Source: Oceanobacillus oncorhynchi (GTDB lineage: Bacteria; Bacillota; Bacilli; Bacillales; Amphibacillaceae). From it: DNA of 64,000 nucleotides. The notes under the pieces were generated by a model. The model did no database searches. It worked only from the letters and a program-made list of their open reading frames with translations, and was not told the DNA's origin. The stretch is from assembly GCF_000821065.1 (NCBI RefSeq), contig NZ_CDGG01000001.1, positions 1,240,001 to 1,304,000 on the forward strand, given 5' to 3'. Within the stretch, counting starts at the first letter, position 1; each line of letters opens with the position of its first letter. The position numbers and the translations under genes are program-made. Shown piece by piece: positions 8,907 to 17,474 of the stretch.

Positions 8907-10106
8907 ATGATTGATGCAAAACAAACAGATAAGCCGATTCAATTGAATGAAACAGAACGACAAGAATTAAGAGAATCTGTACGTGAATTATGCGAATCTT
9001 TCGGAAACGCTTATTGGAGAAAATTAGATGTTCCTCATGAATACCCGCATGAATTTGTAGATGCCTTAACCAAAGAAGGCTATTTATCCGTATTGATTCC
9101 TCAGGAGTATGGCGGAAAAGGATATGGGATTGCTGAAGCAACCATTATTTTGGAAGAAATCCATCGGGCCGGCGGGCATGCAGCTGCTTGTCATGCGCAG
9201 ATGTATACGATGGGAGCATTATTAAGACATGGAAGCCCGGAACAGAAGGAAAGATACTTGCCTGGGATTGCCAAAGGAGAACTTCGGTTACAGGCTTTTT
9301 CCATAACCGAGCCGGAAGCAGGATCGAATACGACCGGAATCAAAACCTTCGCTGAAAAAACAGAGGACGGCTACGTGATTACGGGCCATAAAAACTGGAC
9401 CAGCCGTGTTTTACAATCTGATTTAATACTCGTATTAGCCAGAACAACGCCACTCGGGCAGGTAGATAAAAAATCAAATGGAATCAGCCTCTTTTTAGTC
9501 GATTTACGTGAAGTCAGAGAAAATCAGCCCGATTCCTTTGTCGTTGAACCTGTGCGTACCATGTTCAACTACGCCACCAATAAGGTATGGTATAAGGAGA
9601 TGAAGGTTCCGCATGACTGTATTATCGGGGAAGAAGGAAAAGGTTTTAAATACGTACTTGACGGGATGAATGCAGAACGAATTCTACTTGCTGCAGAAAC
9701 GATTGGAGACGGTTACTTTTTCATTGATAAAGCGGTAGATTATGCAAACGAACGGGAAGTCTTTGACAGAAAAATCGGCCAGAATCAGGGTGTTCAATTT
9801 CCGATTGCACGTGCCTATGCATCTATTAAAGCAGCTGATCTTCTGCGTTATGAAGCTGCAGAAAAATTTGATTCCGGCGAAGTATGCGGAGAAGAAGCCA
9901 ATATGGCAAAGCTCTTGTCCAGTGAAGCAAGCTGGGAAGCAGCAAATGTTTGCATCAATACATTCGGAGGAAACGGTTTTGTTGATGAATATGATGTCGA
10001 GCGTAAATTCAGGGAGACGCGGATGTATCAGGTAGCCCCGGTGAACAATAATCTGATTCTCGCTTACCTTGGACAGCATGTGCTTGGAATGCCGAGGTCA
10101 TATTAA
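8907..10106 (+). CDS. Acyl-CoA dehydrogenase with helix-G catalytic base, putative methylsuccinyl-CoA dehydrogenase
   Basis: A 399-residue FAD-dependent acyl-CoA dehydrogenase. ATG 8907 is used because the ATG at 8898 abuts AAAGGAG. Domains are the helical N-terminus, the FAD-binding beta domain (SITEPEAGSNTTG, then HKNWTS) and the C-terminal helical domain. The usual C-terminal catalytic Glu (YEGT) is absent: the equivalent stretch is YQVAPVNNN. Instead E257 in LDGMNAERILL sits at the position used as the base in isovaleryl-CoA dehydrogenase, a branched-chain enzyme. With a MaoC hydratase next to it, oxidation of methylsuccinyl-CoA to mesaconyl-CoA is a reasonable guess. Electrons would go to ETF, which is not encoded here. 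Confidence 0.82.
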   Translation: MIDAKQTDKPIQLNETERQELRESVRELCESFGNAYWRKLDVPHEYPHEFVDALTKEGYLSVLIPQEYGGKGYGIAEATIILEEIHRAGGHAAACHAQMYTMGALLRHGSPEQKERYLPGIAKGELRLQAFSITEPEAGSNTTGIKTFAEKTEDGYVITGHKNWTSRVLQSDLILVLARTTPLGQVDKKSNGISLFLVDLREVRENQPDSFVVEPVRTMFNYATNKVWYKEMKVPHDCIIGEEGKGFKYVLDGMNAERILLAAETIGDGYFFIDKAVDYANEREVFDRKIGQNQGVQFPIARAYASIKAADLLRYEAAEKFDSGEVCGEEANMAKLLSSEASWEAANVCINTFGGNGFVDEYDVERKFRETRMYQVAPVNNNLILAYLGQHVLGMPRSY

Positions 10107-10159
10107 CCCCTTTTTTTGAATAGTAAGTGTGATAAATAAAAAAGTAGGAGGTTATTCCT

Positions 10160-11509
10160 GTGGGATTAAGCGAAAAACTTGCAGACTATATTATTGATAC
10201 AGATTATGAGGATTTGCCAAAGGAAGTGGTTGAATTTACCAAGCTATGCATCATAGATTACTTTTCGTCTGCGATTGCAGGAGCAAGCCAATATCCCGTG
10301 CAAAAAATCGATGAATTGGTAAAAGAACTTGGAGGAACGCCTCAGGCTTCTTTAATAACAGGTGGGGAAACATCAGTAACGCATGCAGCATTATTGAACG
10401 GAGCGGCAAGTCACATCATGGAGCAGGACGATATTCATAAAGCCTCTATTATTCATGCAGCTACAGTTGTCATCCCGTCTGCATTAGCAGTAGCGGAATG
10501 GAAAAATCTTTCTGGCAAAGATGTTATTGAATCTATCGTGATAGGCTATGAAGTATGCTACCGGATTGGGGAAGCGGTTACCCCGTCACATTATTATTAC
10601 TGGCATAATACCGCAACGTGCGGGACATTTGGCGCAGCAGCGGCGGCAGCCAAATTACTGGGATTAGATAAAAAGCAAATTATTCATGCGCTTGGGAGTG
10701 CAGGAACACAGGCTGCCGGTTTATGGGAATTTATAGAGGATGGAGCGATGTCAAAGCAGCTGCATCCAGGGAAAGCTGCAATGAATGGTGTCATCAGTGC
10801 GCTTTTGGGAGAAAAAAACTTTACTGGAGCTAGTCAGATTTTAGAAGGGAAACGCGGTTTTTTTGAAGCGATGAGTGAGGAATATACCCTTTCAAACGTA
10901 ACAGAGAGGCTGGGAGAGGAATTTAAAATCTTAGAAAACTCCTTTAAGGTCCATGCTTCCTGCAGGCACACACATCATGTGATGGATTTAATGATAGATT
11001 TGGCTAAAGAACGGCATATTCGTTTGGAGGATGTGGAGAGTATCCGTGTCAAAACATATCAGGTAGCCATCGATATTACAGATAATCCTGAACCAGATAC
11101 GATATATGCTTCTAAATTCAGCATGCAATTCTGTACAGCTGTAAGTTTGCTGAAAGGCAAGGGAAGTGTTGATACGTTTAATGAAGACGCCCTTTGGGAT
11201 GAAGCGGTTCGTGCTCTGATGCAGCGTATCGAGGTAAGCGTAGATGAGGATATTCAAAATCATTATCCTGAAAAATGGGGAGCTATCGCAGAAGTGAATT
11301 TAACCTCTGGAGAAAAGATTCAAAAGGAAATCGACTTTCCAAAAGGAGATCCGGAGAATAAATTATCTGTAGATGAGATTCTAGAGAAATTTCGGTCCCT
11401 GACAACGGATTTAACAGAGAACGAGCAGCATGTTCTATCCACTAACCTATTACAATTAGAGAATGCTGAATCGATAGAGCCTCTATTTGAATTCGCAAAA
11501 GTGAAATAA
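10160..11509 (+). CDS. MmgE/PrpD-family protein
   Basis: A 449-residue member of the MmgE/PrpD family, which includes 2-methylcitrate dehydratase and cis-aconitate decarboxylase. Start is GTG at 10160 behind AGGAGG. Family marks are the CIIDYFSSAIAGA helix, HAALLNGAASHIMEQDD, the GTFGAAAAAAKLLGL segment and KLHPG-like KQLHPGKAA, followed by CRHTHHVMD. The true role here is open. Pseudomonas itaconate/methylsuccinate clusters carry a similar gene whose function is also unclear to me. An isomerase or dehydratase acting on a branched tricarboxylate or dicarboxylate would fit; decarboxylation of cis-aconitate to itaconate would run against the rest of the operon. Confidence 0.8.
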   Translation: MGLSEKLADYIIDTDYEDLPKEVVEFTKLCIIDYFSSAIAGASQYPVQKIDELVKELGGTPQASLITGGETSVTHAALLNGAASHIMEQDDIHKASIIHAATVVIPSALAVAEWKNLSGKDVIESIVIGYEVCYRIGEAVTPSHYYYWHNTATCGTFGAAAAAAKLLGLDKKQIIHALGSAGTQAAGLWEFIEDGAMSKQLHPGKAAMNGVISALLGEKNFTGASQILEGKRGFFEAMSEEYTLSNVTERLGEEFKILENSFKVHASCRHTHHVMDLMIDLAKERHIRLEDVESIRVKTYQVAIDITDNPEPDTIYASKFSMQFCTAVSLLKGKGSVDTFNEDALWDEAVRALMQRIEVSVDEDIQNHYPEKWGAIAEVNLTSGEKIQKEIDFPKGDPENKLSVDEILEKFRSLTTDLTENEQHVLSTNLLQLENAESIEPLFEFAKVK

Positions 11510-11574
11510 ATCCATTAAAAAGGACAGCGAAATGATGCGAAACCGGATTGAAAATAAAAAGGAGTGGCTTGCTC

Positions 11575-12417
11575 TTGAGACAAATTCATTACCAAGAGAT
11601 TGTTGATCGTGTAAAAGAGCTCTGTCAGGAAGCGAATTATGATTTAGGGCAGGATGTTATCCAGGCGTTTGAGCAAGCAGTTCAAACAGAATCCTCAGAT
11701 ATAGGTAAAGGTGTACTGACACAATTAATTGAAAATGCCAATATTGCCAGTGAAAATCGTGTTCCAATGTGTCAGGACACGGGCGTTTCCGTATTTATTG
11801 TAAAGCTTGGACAGGATTGTCATATTGCAGGCGGCAGCTTATATCAGGCAATTAATGAAGGGGTTAAACAAGGGTATGAAGAGGGGTACTTGCGGTATTC
11901 GATTGTGGATGACCCTTTAAGCAGAAAAAATACGGGAGACAATACACCTGCTGTGATTCATATTGAATTAACAGAAGGAGACAAATTAGAAATTCAAATG
12001 ACTGCGAAAGGCGGCGGAGCAGAAAATATGAGTGCACTTAAAATGCTTACACCAAGTGATGGGCTGGAGGGAGTAAAAAACTTTATCCTGGATACGGTAA
12101 AGCATGCCGGGCCGAATGCTTGCCCGCCTTTAGTGGTAGGGATTGGCATCGGCGGAAATTTTGAAAGCTGTGCGTATTTGGCTAAAAAGTCTTTATTTAA
12201 ACCAGTTGGAGAACGGCATAGGGAGAGAGAAATTGCTCAATTGGAAGAAGAATTAATTCAATCGATTAATGCATTAGGAATTGGACCTCAGGGGTTAGGC
12301 GGCAATACAACGACATTAGATGTAAAGATTGAAACAGCCCCCTGCCATATTGCTGCTTTGCCAGTCGCTGTTAATTTAAATTGTCATGCAAGCAGACATA
12401 AGCATTTGGTTATCTGA
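11575..12417 (+). CDS. Class I fumarase/mesaconase alpha subunit
   Basis: A 280-residue alpha subunit of a two-part iron-sulfur hydro-lyase (fumarase class I, L-tartrate dehydratase, mesaconase). TTG at 11575 is chosen because AAGGAG lies 10 bases upstream. Likely 4Fe-4S ligands are C66 (PMCQDTG), C183 (NACPPL) and C270 (NLNCHASRH); C199 is an additional cysteine. The GGNTTTLDVKIETAPCHIA region is typical. Some class I fumarases also interconvert mesaconate and citramalate, which would suit this operon better than ordinary fumarate hydration. The beta subunit follows 28 bases later. Confidence 0.85.
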   Translation: MRQIHYQEIVDRVKELCQEANYDLGQDVIQAFEQAVQTESSDIGKGVLTQLIENANIASENRVPMCQDTGVSVFIVKLGQDCHIAGGSLYQAINEGVKQGYEEGYLRYSIVDDPLSRKNTGDNTPAVIHIELTEGDKLEIQMTAKGGGAENMSALKMLTPSDGLEGVKNFILDTVKHAGPNACPPLVVGIGIGGNFESCAYLAKKSLFKPVGERHREREIAQLEEELIQSINALGIGPQGLGGNTTTLDVKIETAPCHIAALPVAVNLNCHASRHKHLVI

Positions 12418-12445
12418 TTCGTTATTTTTACTTAGGAGGGAGCGT

Positions 12446-13009
12446 ATGGTTCCGAAAAAAATACGTGTGCCATTTCAAGATGAAACAATCATCCAATCAC
12501 TGCAGGCCGGCGATCAGGTATTGCTGACCGGCACCATTTTTACTGCGAGAGATGCTGCACATAAACGGATGGCAGAGCAATTGGAGAAGGGAGAAAAACT
12601 TCCTGTAGATTTAACCAATCAGGTTATTTACTATGTTGGCCCGACTCCGGCACGAGAGGGAGAAGTTATTGGGGCGGCCGGACCGACAACTAGCAGCAGG
12701 ATGGATAAGTATACACCATTTTTGCTTGAAAAAGGATTAAAAGGAATGGTTGGAAAGGGTTACCGCAGTCAGGAAGTGATAGATGCGATTTCTGCTAAAC
12801 AGGCTGTTTACTTTGCCGCAATAGGCGGATCAGGAGCTTTATTAGCCAAGCGCATCCGAGCTGTTGAATTAGTAGCATATGAAGACTTAGGTACGGAAGC
12901 AATCCGGAAATTAGAAGTAGAAGATTTCCCTTGTATGGTTATTAATGATGCAGAGGGAAGGGATTGGTATAAGGAATCACAAGCTGTATTTAAAAGCAGT
13001 GCCGAATGA
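12446..13009 (+). CDS. Class I fumarase/mesaconase beta subunit
   Basis: A 187-residue beta subunit, equivalent to the C-terminal domain of single-chain class I fumarases. ATG 12446 follows AGGAGGG at 12434-12440. Visible family features include GDQVLLTGTIFTARDAAHKR, YYVGPTP, GAAGPTTSSRMD, GLKGMVGKGYRS and the C-terminal FPCMVINDAEG. With the alpha subunit it forms the active hydro-lyase. Being split into two genes is the usual state in archaea and many Firmicutes relatives of the enzyme. Confidence 0.85.
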   Translation: MVPKKIRVPFQDETIIQSLQAGDQVLLTGTIFTARDAAHKRMAEQLEKGEKLPVDLTNQVIYYVGPTPAREGEVIGAAGPTTSSRMDKYTPFLLEKGLKGMVGKGYRSQEVIDAISAKQAVYFAAIGGSGALLAKRIRAVELVAYEDLGTEAIRKLEVEDFPCMVINDAEGRDWYKESQAVFKSSAE

Positions 13010-13071
13010 TTTGGCGTTAGTCGGTTTAATTGGCCAGGAAATCTTTAGCTGCTCTTGAAGCATGTATTTAA

Positions 13072-13479
<408 letters not shown>

Positions 13480-13586
13480 TTGAAATGGTCCATGAATTGA
13501 TATGTAAAAGAAATTGATTTTAATTTCATGAAAGGATGAAGGCATATCAAACGGTGCTATATAAAAACAAATAATTCTAAAAATAG

Positions 13587-13641
13587 TTTACAAAATAGTT
13601 ATTATGCTCTACAATTAATTGTATCCAGTTCTACAATATCC
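13587..13641 (+). promoter_or_regulatory. SigA promoter and GntR-type operator of the TAXI-TRAP genes
   Basis: TTTACA (13587-13592), 17 bases and TACAAT (13610-13615) form the promoter. The operator ATTGTA (13618-13623), 8 bases, TACAAT (13632-13637) lies immediately downstream, within ATTGTATCCA and TACAATATCC. Spacing and sequence are nearly the same as at 897-953, tying the transporter to the catabolic operons. Confidence 0.75.
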
Positions 13642-13662
13642 CGAAAATATTTCCTGTAATAA

Positions 13663-13676
13663 TGTAAGCGCTTTAT
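13663..13676 (+). promoter_or_regulatory. Putative cre (CcpA) site
   Basis: TGTAAGCGCTTTAT resembles the cre consensus and lies about 50 bases after the -10, the same relative position as the cre at 975. Confidence 0.6.
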
Positions 13677-14004
13677 ATCATCAATTCTATTTTAGGTATG
13701 AATAAAGGGGGGAATTAATAGAATACCATTTGCATGATGAAGAATGTCGAAATGTTTGAAGAAGTTAATCAAAAAGTCCTATTACCTGCGGGCAGTTTTT
13801 TGAACATGCAGTTTAAGTAAAGGACGCCTTCTTAGAGACCGCCATTTGATCCTTAGATTTTCTAGAACTGGATTTCAAAGCGGAATAAAATAAGTTGGAA
13901 AATTTATTTCGTAGTACCTTGGAGTTAACTGATAATGAAGAAGTACGACAGCCAGATTTTTGAGATTTTTTGACAGAATATTTAAAAATATAGGGGGATT
14001 TCTT

Positions 14005-15030
14005 ATGAAAGGTTTGAAAAAGCTATATCTATTCGCATTTATATTAGGACTTATATTTTTAGCGGCATGTGGGGATGAAGAAGCAAGTGGAGAAGATAAT
14101 GGAGAGTTTGAAGAAAAAGATTATCCATCTACGGTAACTATTGGGACAGCTTCACAAGGCGGAACCTATTACATTTGGGGAGGCGGCTTAGCTACATTGC
14201 TGGAAAATCATCTGGATGTTACGTCAAATGTAGAAGTAACAGGCGGACCAGTACACAATATTCAACTTTTGGATGTGGACGATGTTCAACTTGGCATGGT
14301 TACAACCGGACCATTGTTTGAAGGATATTATAATGAGGGGGATTGGGCTGAAAAAGAATATGATGATATTCGTGTTATCTTCCCAATGTATGATACACCG
14401 TTCCATTGGTGGTCCAGCGCAGATTCTGACGTCACAAGCATTACAGAACATGAAGGAGAGCGGGTTGGTATAGGCCCTTCCGGCGGTACACCGGGCACAT
14501 ATAATCCATTGATTTATGATGCGCTTGGTATTGAAACAGGTGAACAGGTTGCAGCAGGAGCAAGTGATTTAGCATCTCAAATGCTTGACGGGCAGTTAGA
14601 TCATATTGGTTTTTCAGCAGGAATGCCAATTGCTGCGGTAACAGAGGTAGAAACACAGATGGATATTAACATTTATGGTATCGATGGGGAAGAACGTGAA
14701 ACAGTAAAAGAAGCACTGCCTTATTTCGAGGATTTTGTCATTCCGGCCGGTACGTATGATTCCTTGGATAGTGATGAGGAGACCATAGCTCAGTTTAATT
14801 TTGGTGTTGTTCAAAAAGATGCGAATGAGGAATTTGTCTATGATTTGGTGAAAGCATATCATGAGAATATTGATCAAATGATTTCTACCCACGCATCAGC
14901 TCAAGAATCTGAAGATCCGGAAACAATTCTGAGAAATGAAGAGTATCCGATGCATCCTGGAGCAATTCGCTATTATGAGGAGATTGGTATTGAACTTCCA
15001 GAAGCTGTTTATCCGCCCGAGTGGGAATAA
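14005..15030 (+). CDS. TAXI-family TRAP transporter solute-binding lipoprotein
   Basis: A 341-residue substrate-binding protein. ATG 14005 follows TAGGGGGAT. The signal peptide ends in the lipobox LAAC with the lipidated C22, so the protein is anchored outside the membrane. The mature part starts with the TAXI signature region TVTIGTASQGGTYYIWGGGLA, followed by IGPSGGTPGTYNP (similar to the conserved GAPGSGT). Such proteins feed TRAP permeases; characterised TAXI proteins bind glutamate, 2-oxoglutarate or related acids. Promoter elements shared with the catabolic operons suggest it captures their substrate. Confidence 0.88.
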   Translation: MKGLKKLYLFAFILGLIFLAACGDEEASGEDNGEFEEKDYPSTVTIGTASQGGTYYIWGGGLATLLENHLDVTSNVEVTGGPVHNIQLLDVDDVQLGMVTTGPLFEGYYNEGDWAEKEYDDIRVIFPMYDTPFHWWSSADSDVTSITEHEGERVGIGPSGGTPGTYNPLIYDALGIETGEQVAAGASDLASQMLDGQLDHIGFSAGMPIAAVTEVETQMDINIYGIDGEERETVKEALPYFEDFVIPAGTYDSLDSDEETIAQFNFGVVQKDANEEFVYDLVKAYHENIDQMISTHASAQESEDPETILRNEEYPMHPGAIRYYEEIGIELPEAVYPPEWE

Positions 15031-15151
15031 ATGCGGGCGAGGAAAAGGAAAATATGAATTTTATTTATTGACACAATGATAACTAGCCTTTGTTATAGCA
15101 AATCTTAAACACGCTTTTATTGTAATAAGGTTTAAAACAATGATGAATTGG

Positions 15152-15166
15152 ATGAAAGCGTTTTAT
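15152..15166 (+). promoter_or_regulatory. Possible cre site between binding protein and permease genes
   Basis: ATGAAAGCGTTTTAT fits the core of the cre consensus with a weaker 3' end. It lies in the 316-base gap between the TAXI binding-protein and permease genes. Confidence 0.4.
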
Positions 15167-15222
15167 CGGAAGGGTTAATTCGCTTAAATAAAACAGCGGG
15201 AGAAGGGTACTTCATATACATG

Positions 15223-15262
15223 AAGGGATGGTGGGGCCTCCAAGTCCCACCTATATCCCTGC
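15223..15262 (+). other. Stem-loop between binding-protein and permease genes
   Basis: AGGGAT and TGGG on the left pair with CCCA and ATCCCT on the right around a loop near 15236-15244. There is no T tract, so it is more likely an mRNA-stabilising or partial-termination hairpin that lets the binding protein be made in excess over the permease. The rest of the gap shows no gene. Confidence 0.5.
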
Positions 15263-15346
15263 TCAATAGATAATATCCATTTGAATAAAAAGCTAACATA
15301 AAGTTTCAATATTATCATTTCGGCGTGTTAACAAGGAGGGCAATAT

Positions 15347-17368
15347 ATGTCAAAAGAGAAAAAACAAAAAAATTGGAATAAAGAAGGTGAAAAGCAGGTA
15401 GAAAAAAAAGAGGAAAACGAAAATAAAAAAATAGATACCACGCTTGGAGAAGATGAGATAGAAACTTCAGAGCAGATACGAAATCTATCTGGATTTGTAC
15501 GCTACCTGTTTTTAGCTATTGCTGTTATTGGAGCACTCTATCATTTGTATATACTTAATTTTAATCCAATTGACCCTTGGGTATTCCGAAGTACGCATCT
15601 GGCTTTTGGCACAGTACTTGCCTTAATGCTTTACAAAGGCTGGAAGACAAAGTCAAATAAAGTGTCTATTATAGATTGGCTGCTTATTGCAGTTGCTATT
15701 TTCGTTGCTTTATATATTTATATCAATTTGAGTCAGCTTGTCTTTCGGTTTGGAGTAGCGCCTACTACGATGGACTTTATTGTTGCAGCTCTTGGTTTAT
15801 TGTTAGTTTTAGAAATAACTCGTCGGGCGAGCGGCTGGATTTTACCTATATTGGCGTTTGTGTTTATTCTGTATTCTTTTGCAGGACCGTATTTGCCAGG
15901 GATTTTAAATCATAATGGTTATTCATTGGAGAGGTTCGCAACATATGTATATGGTTTAGATGGGGTATTTGGGGTAACGACAGATGTCTCCTCCAAATAT
16001 ATTATTCTTTTTATCATCTTTGGCGCATTCTTGCAAATGTCTGGTGTCGGCCAGTATTTTATTGATGTAGCCTTCAGGATAGCAGGCGGACTCAGAGGCG
16101 GGCCGGCAAAGGTTGCTGTGGTTTCTTCGGGCCTCATGGGGATGATAAACGGAACTTCAGCAGGTAATGTTGTTGCGACTGGATCTTTGACAATACCTCT
16201 GATGAGAAAGACTGGATACCGCCCCATGTTTGCCGCAGCAACAGAAGCAACTGCCTCCTCAGGGGGTCAGCTGCTGCCGCCGATTATGGGAGCTGGCGCA
16301 TTTTTGATGGCGGAAATTACTGGAATGCCTTACTCAAGTATTATTATAGCGGCAACCATTCCAGCGATTTTATATTTTGTGTCCGTTTATTTTATGGTAG
16401 ATTTCCAGGCTGTGAAAAGTGGAATGGTTGGTTTATCTCGGGACCGGCTGCCTAACTTAAAAAAATTAATGAAGAAATTCTATCTATTTACGCCAGTAGT
16501 TTTATTAATCTATCTGTTAGTAAATGGATTTTCTGTAATCTTTGCAGGTACTGTTGGAATCGTGGCTTGTTTTATTTTAAGTCTATTTAGTAAAGAAAAT
16601 AGAATGGGTCTGATGAAGATCTTAGAAGCACTAGAATTAGGCATGAAAAATGCCATTCAACTGATTGCCATTGTAGCTACAGCCGGGATTATTGTGGGTG
16701 TCATCGCGTTAACGGGGGTTGGTCAGCGATTTAGTTCGATGCTGCTTACGATAGCAGATAATAATCTTCTTATCGCTTTAATTTTTGCCATGGCCATTTC
16801 TATTATTCTAGGCATGGGGATGCCGACAACAGCGGCTTATGCTGTCGCCGCTTCTGTAATTGCCCCGGGATTAGTGAATCTAGGAATAGAACCGATTATT
16901 GCACATATGTTTGTCTTCTATTATGCTGTTATTTCTGCCATTACACCGCCAGTTGCGCTGGCAGCATTTGCAGCGGCTGGTATATCAGGGACAGATCCTA
17001 TGAAAACAAGTGTAGAAGCATTTAAAATTGGACTTGCTGCCTTTATTGTGCCGTTTATGTTTTTCTTCAGCCCAGAATTATTGCTGGAAAGCGGGACAAC
17101 CGGCTCCATTATCCTGGCGGTTATTACAGCATTGATAGGAGTATATTTATTATCTGCTGCTGTTCAGGGATGGTTTTTTGGAAAAACGGCCAGCTGGTAT
17201 AGCCGAATCATTCTTTTAGGTGCAGCAATTATGTTTATGCTTTCCGGGATTCAGACAGATGTGATTGGGATTATTCTTACAATTGCATTAATAGGTATTC
17301 AAAAGTTTATTAATAAGTCTGACCCTCGGCAAGCTGTGACACATGAAGATATCAGTGCCTCATCTTGA
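15347..17368 (+). CDS. TRAP transporter fused permease (TAXI type, DctQM)
   Basis: A 673-residue integral membrane protein joining the small DctQ-like and large DctM-like TRAP subunits, as usual for TAXI systems. A charged cytoplasmic N-terminus of about 45 residues rich in Lys and Glu precedes about four helices, and then the large subunit with conserved GLMGMINGTSAGNVVATGS, ASSGGQLLPPIMGAGAF and ILGMGMPTTAAYAVAA. AAGGAGGG precedes the ATG. It works with the lipoprotein encoded upstream to take up an organic acid driven by a sodium or proton gradient. Confidence 0.92.
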   Translation: MSKEKKQKNWNKEGEKQVEKKEENENKKIDTTLGEDEIETSEQIRNLSGFVRYLFLAIAVIGALYHLYILNFNPIDPWVFRSTHLAFGTVLALMLYKGWKTKSNKVSIIDWLLIAVAIFVALYIYINLSQLVFRFGVAPTTMDFIVAALGLLLVLEITRRASGWILPILAFVFILYSFAGPYLPGILNHNGYSLERFATYVYGLDGVFGVTTDVSSKYIILFIIFGAFLQMSGVGQYFIDVAFRIAGGLRGGPAKVAVVSSGLMGMINGTSAGNVVATGSLTIPLMRKTGYRPMFAAATEATASSGGQLLPPIMGAGAFLMAEITGMPYSSIIIAATIPAILYFVSVYFMVDFQAVKSGMVGLSRDRLPNLKKLMKKFYLFTPVVLLIYLLVNGFSVIFAGTVGIVACFILSLFSKENRMGLMKILEALELGMKNAIQLIAIVATAGIIVGVIALTGVGQRFSSMLLTIADNNLLIALIFAMAISIILGMGMPTTAAYAVAASVIAPGLVNLGIEPIIAHMFVFYYAVISAITPPVALAAFAAAGISGTDPMKTSVEAFKIGLAAFIVPFMFFFSPELLLESGTTGSIILAVITALIGVYLLSAAVQGWFFGKTASWYSRIILLGAAIMFMLSGIQTDVIGIILTIALIGIQKFINKSDPRQAVTHEDISASS

Positions 17369-17378
17369 CTAGTAAATT

Positions 17379-17416
17379 GGAAATCCGTACTGTTATGGTA
17401 TGGATTTCCTGTTAAA
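17379..17416 (+). terminator. Terminator after the TRAP permease
   Basis: GGAAATCC (17379-17386) pairs with GGATTTCC (17402-17409); additional TAC/GTA pairing lengthens the stem. A TTTTT run lies a few bases further on (17421-17425). Confidence 0.55.
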
Positions 17417-17474
17417 ATAGTTTTTAGCTCATTGAGATAGGAAAAATTAAAATGATAAAAAGAAGGCTGCTCTT

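Larger units (their letters stand above)
13480..14004 (+). other. Intergenic region before the TRAP transporter
   Basis: Apart from the promoter, operator and cre site listed separately, the stretch 13730-13960 holds only short broken reading frames. A segment near 13760-13830 has AATCAAAAAGTC and GTTTTTTGAACAT arms, recalling the palindromic element at 51931-52063. It may be an old insertion scar; I cannot name it. Confidence 0.35.
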
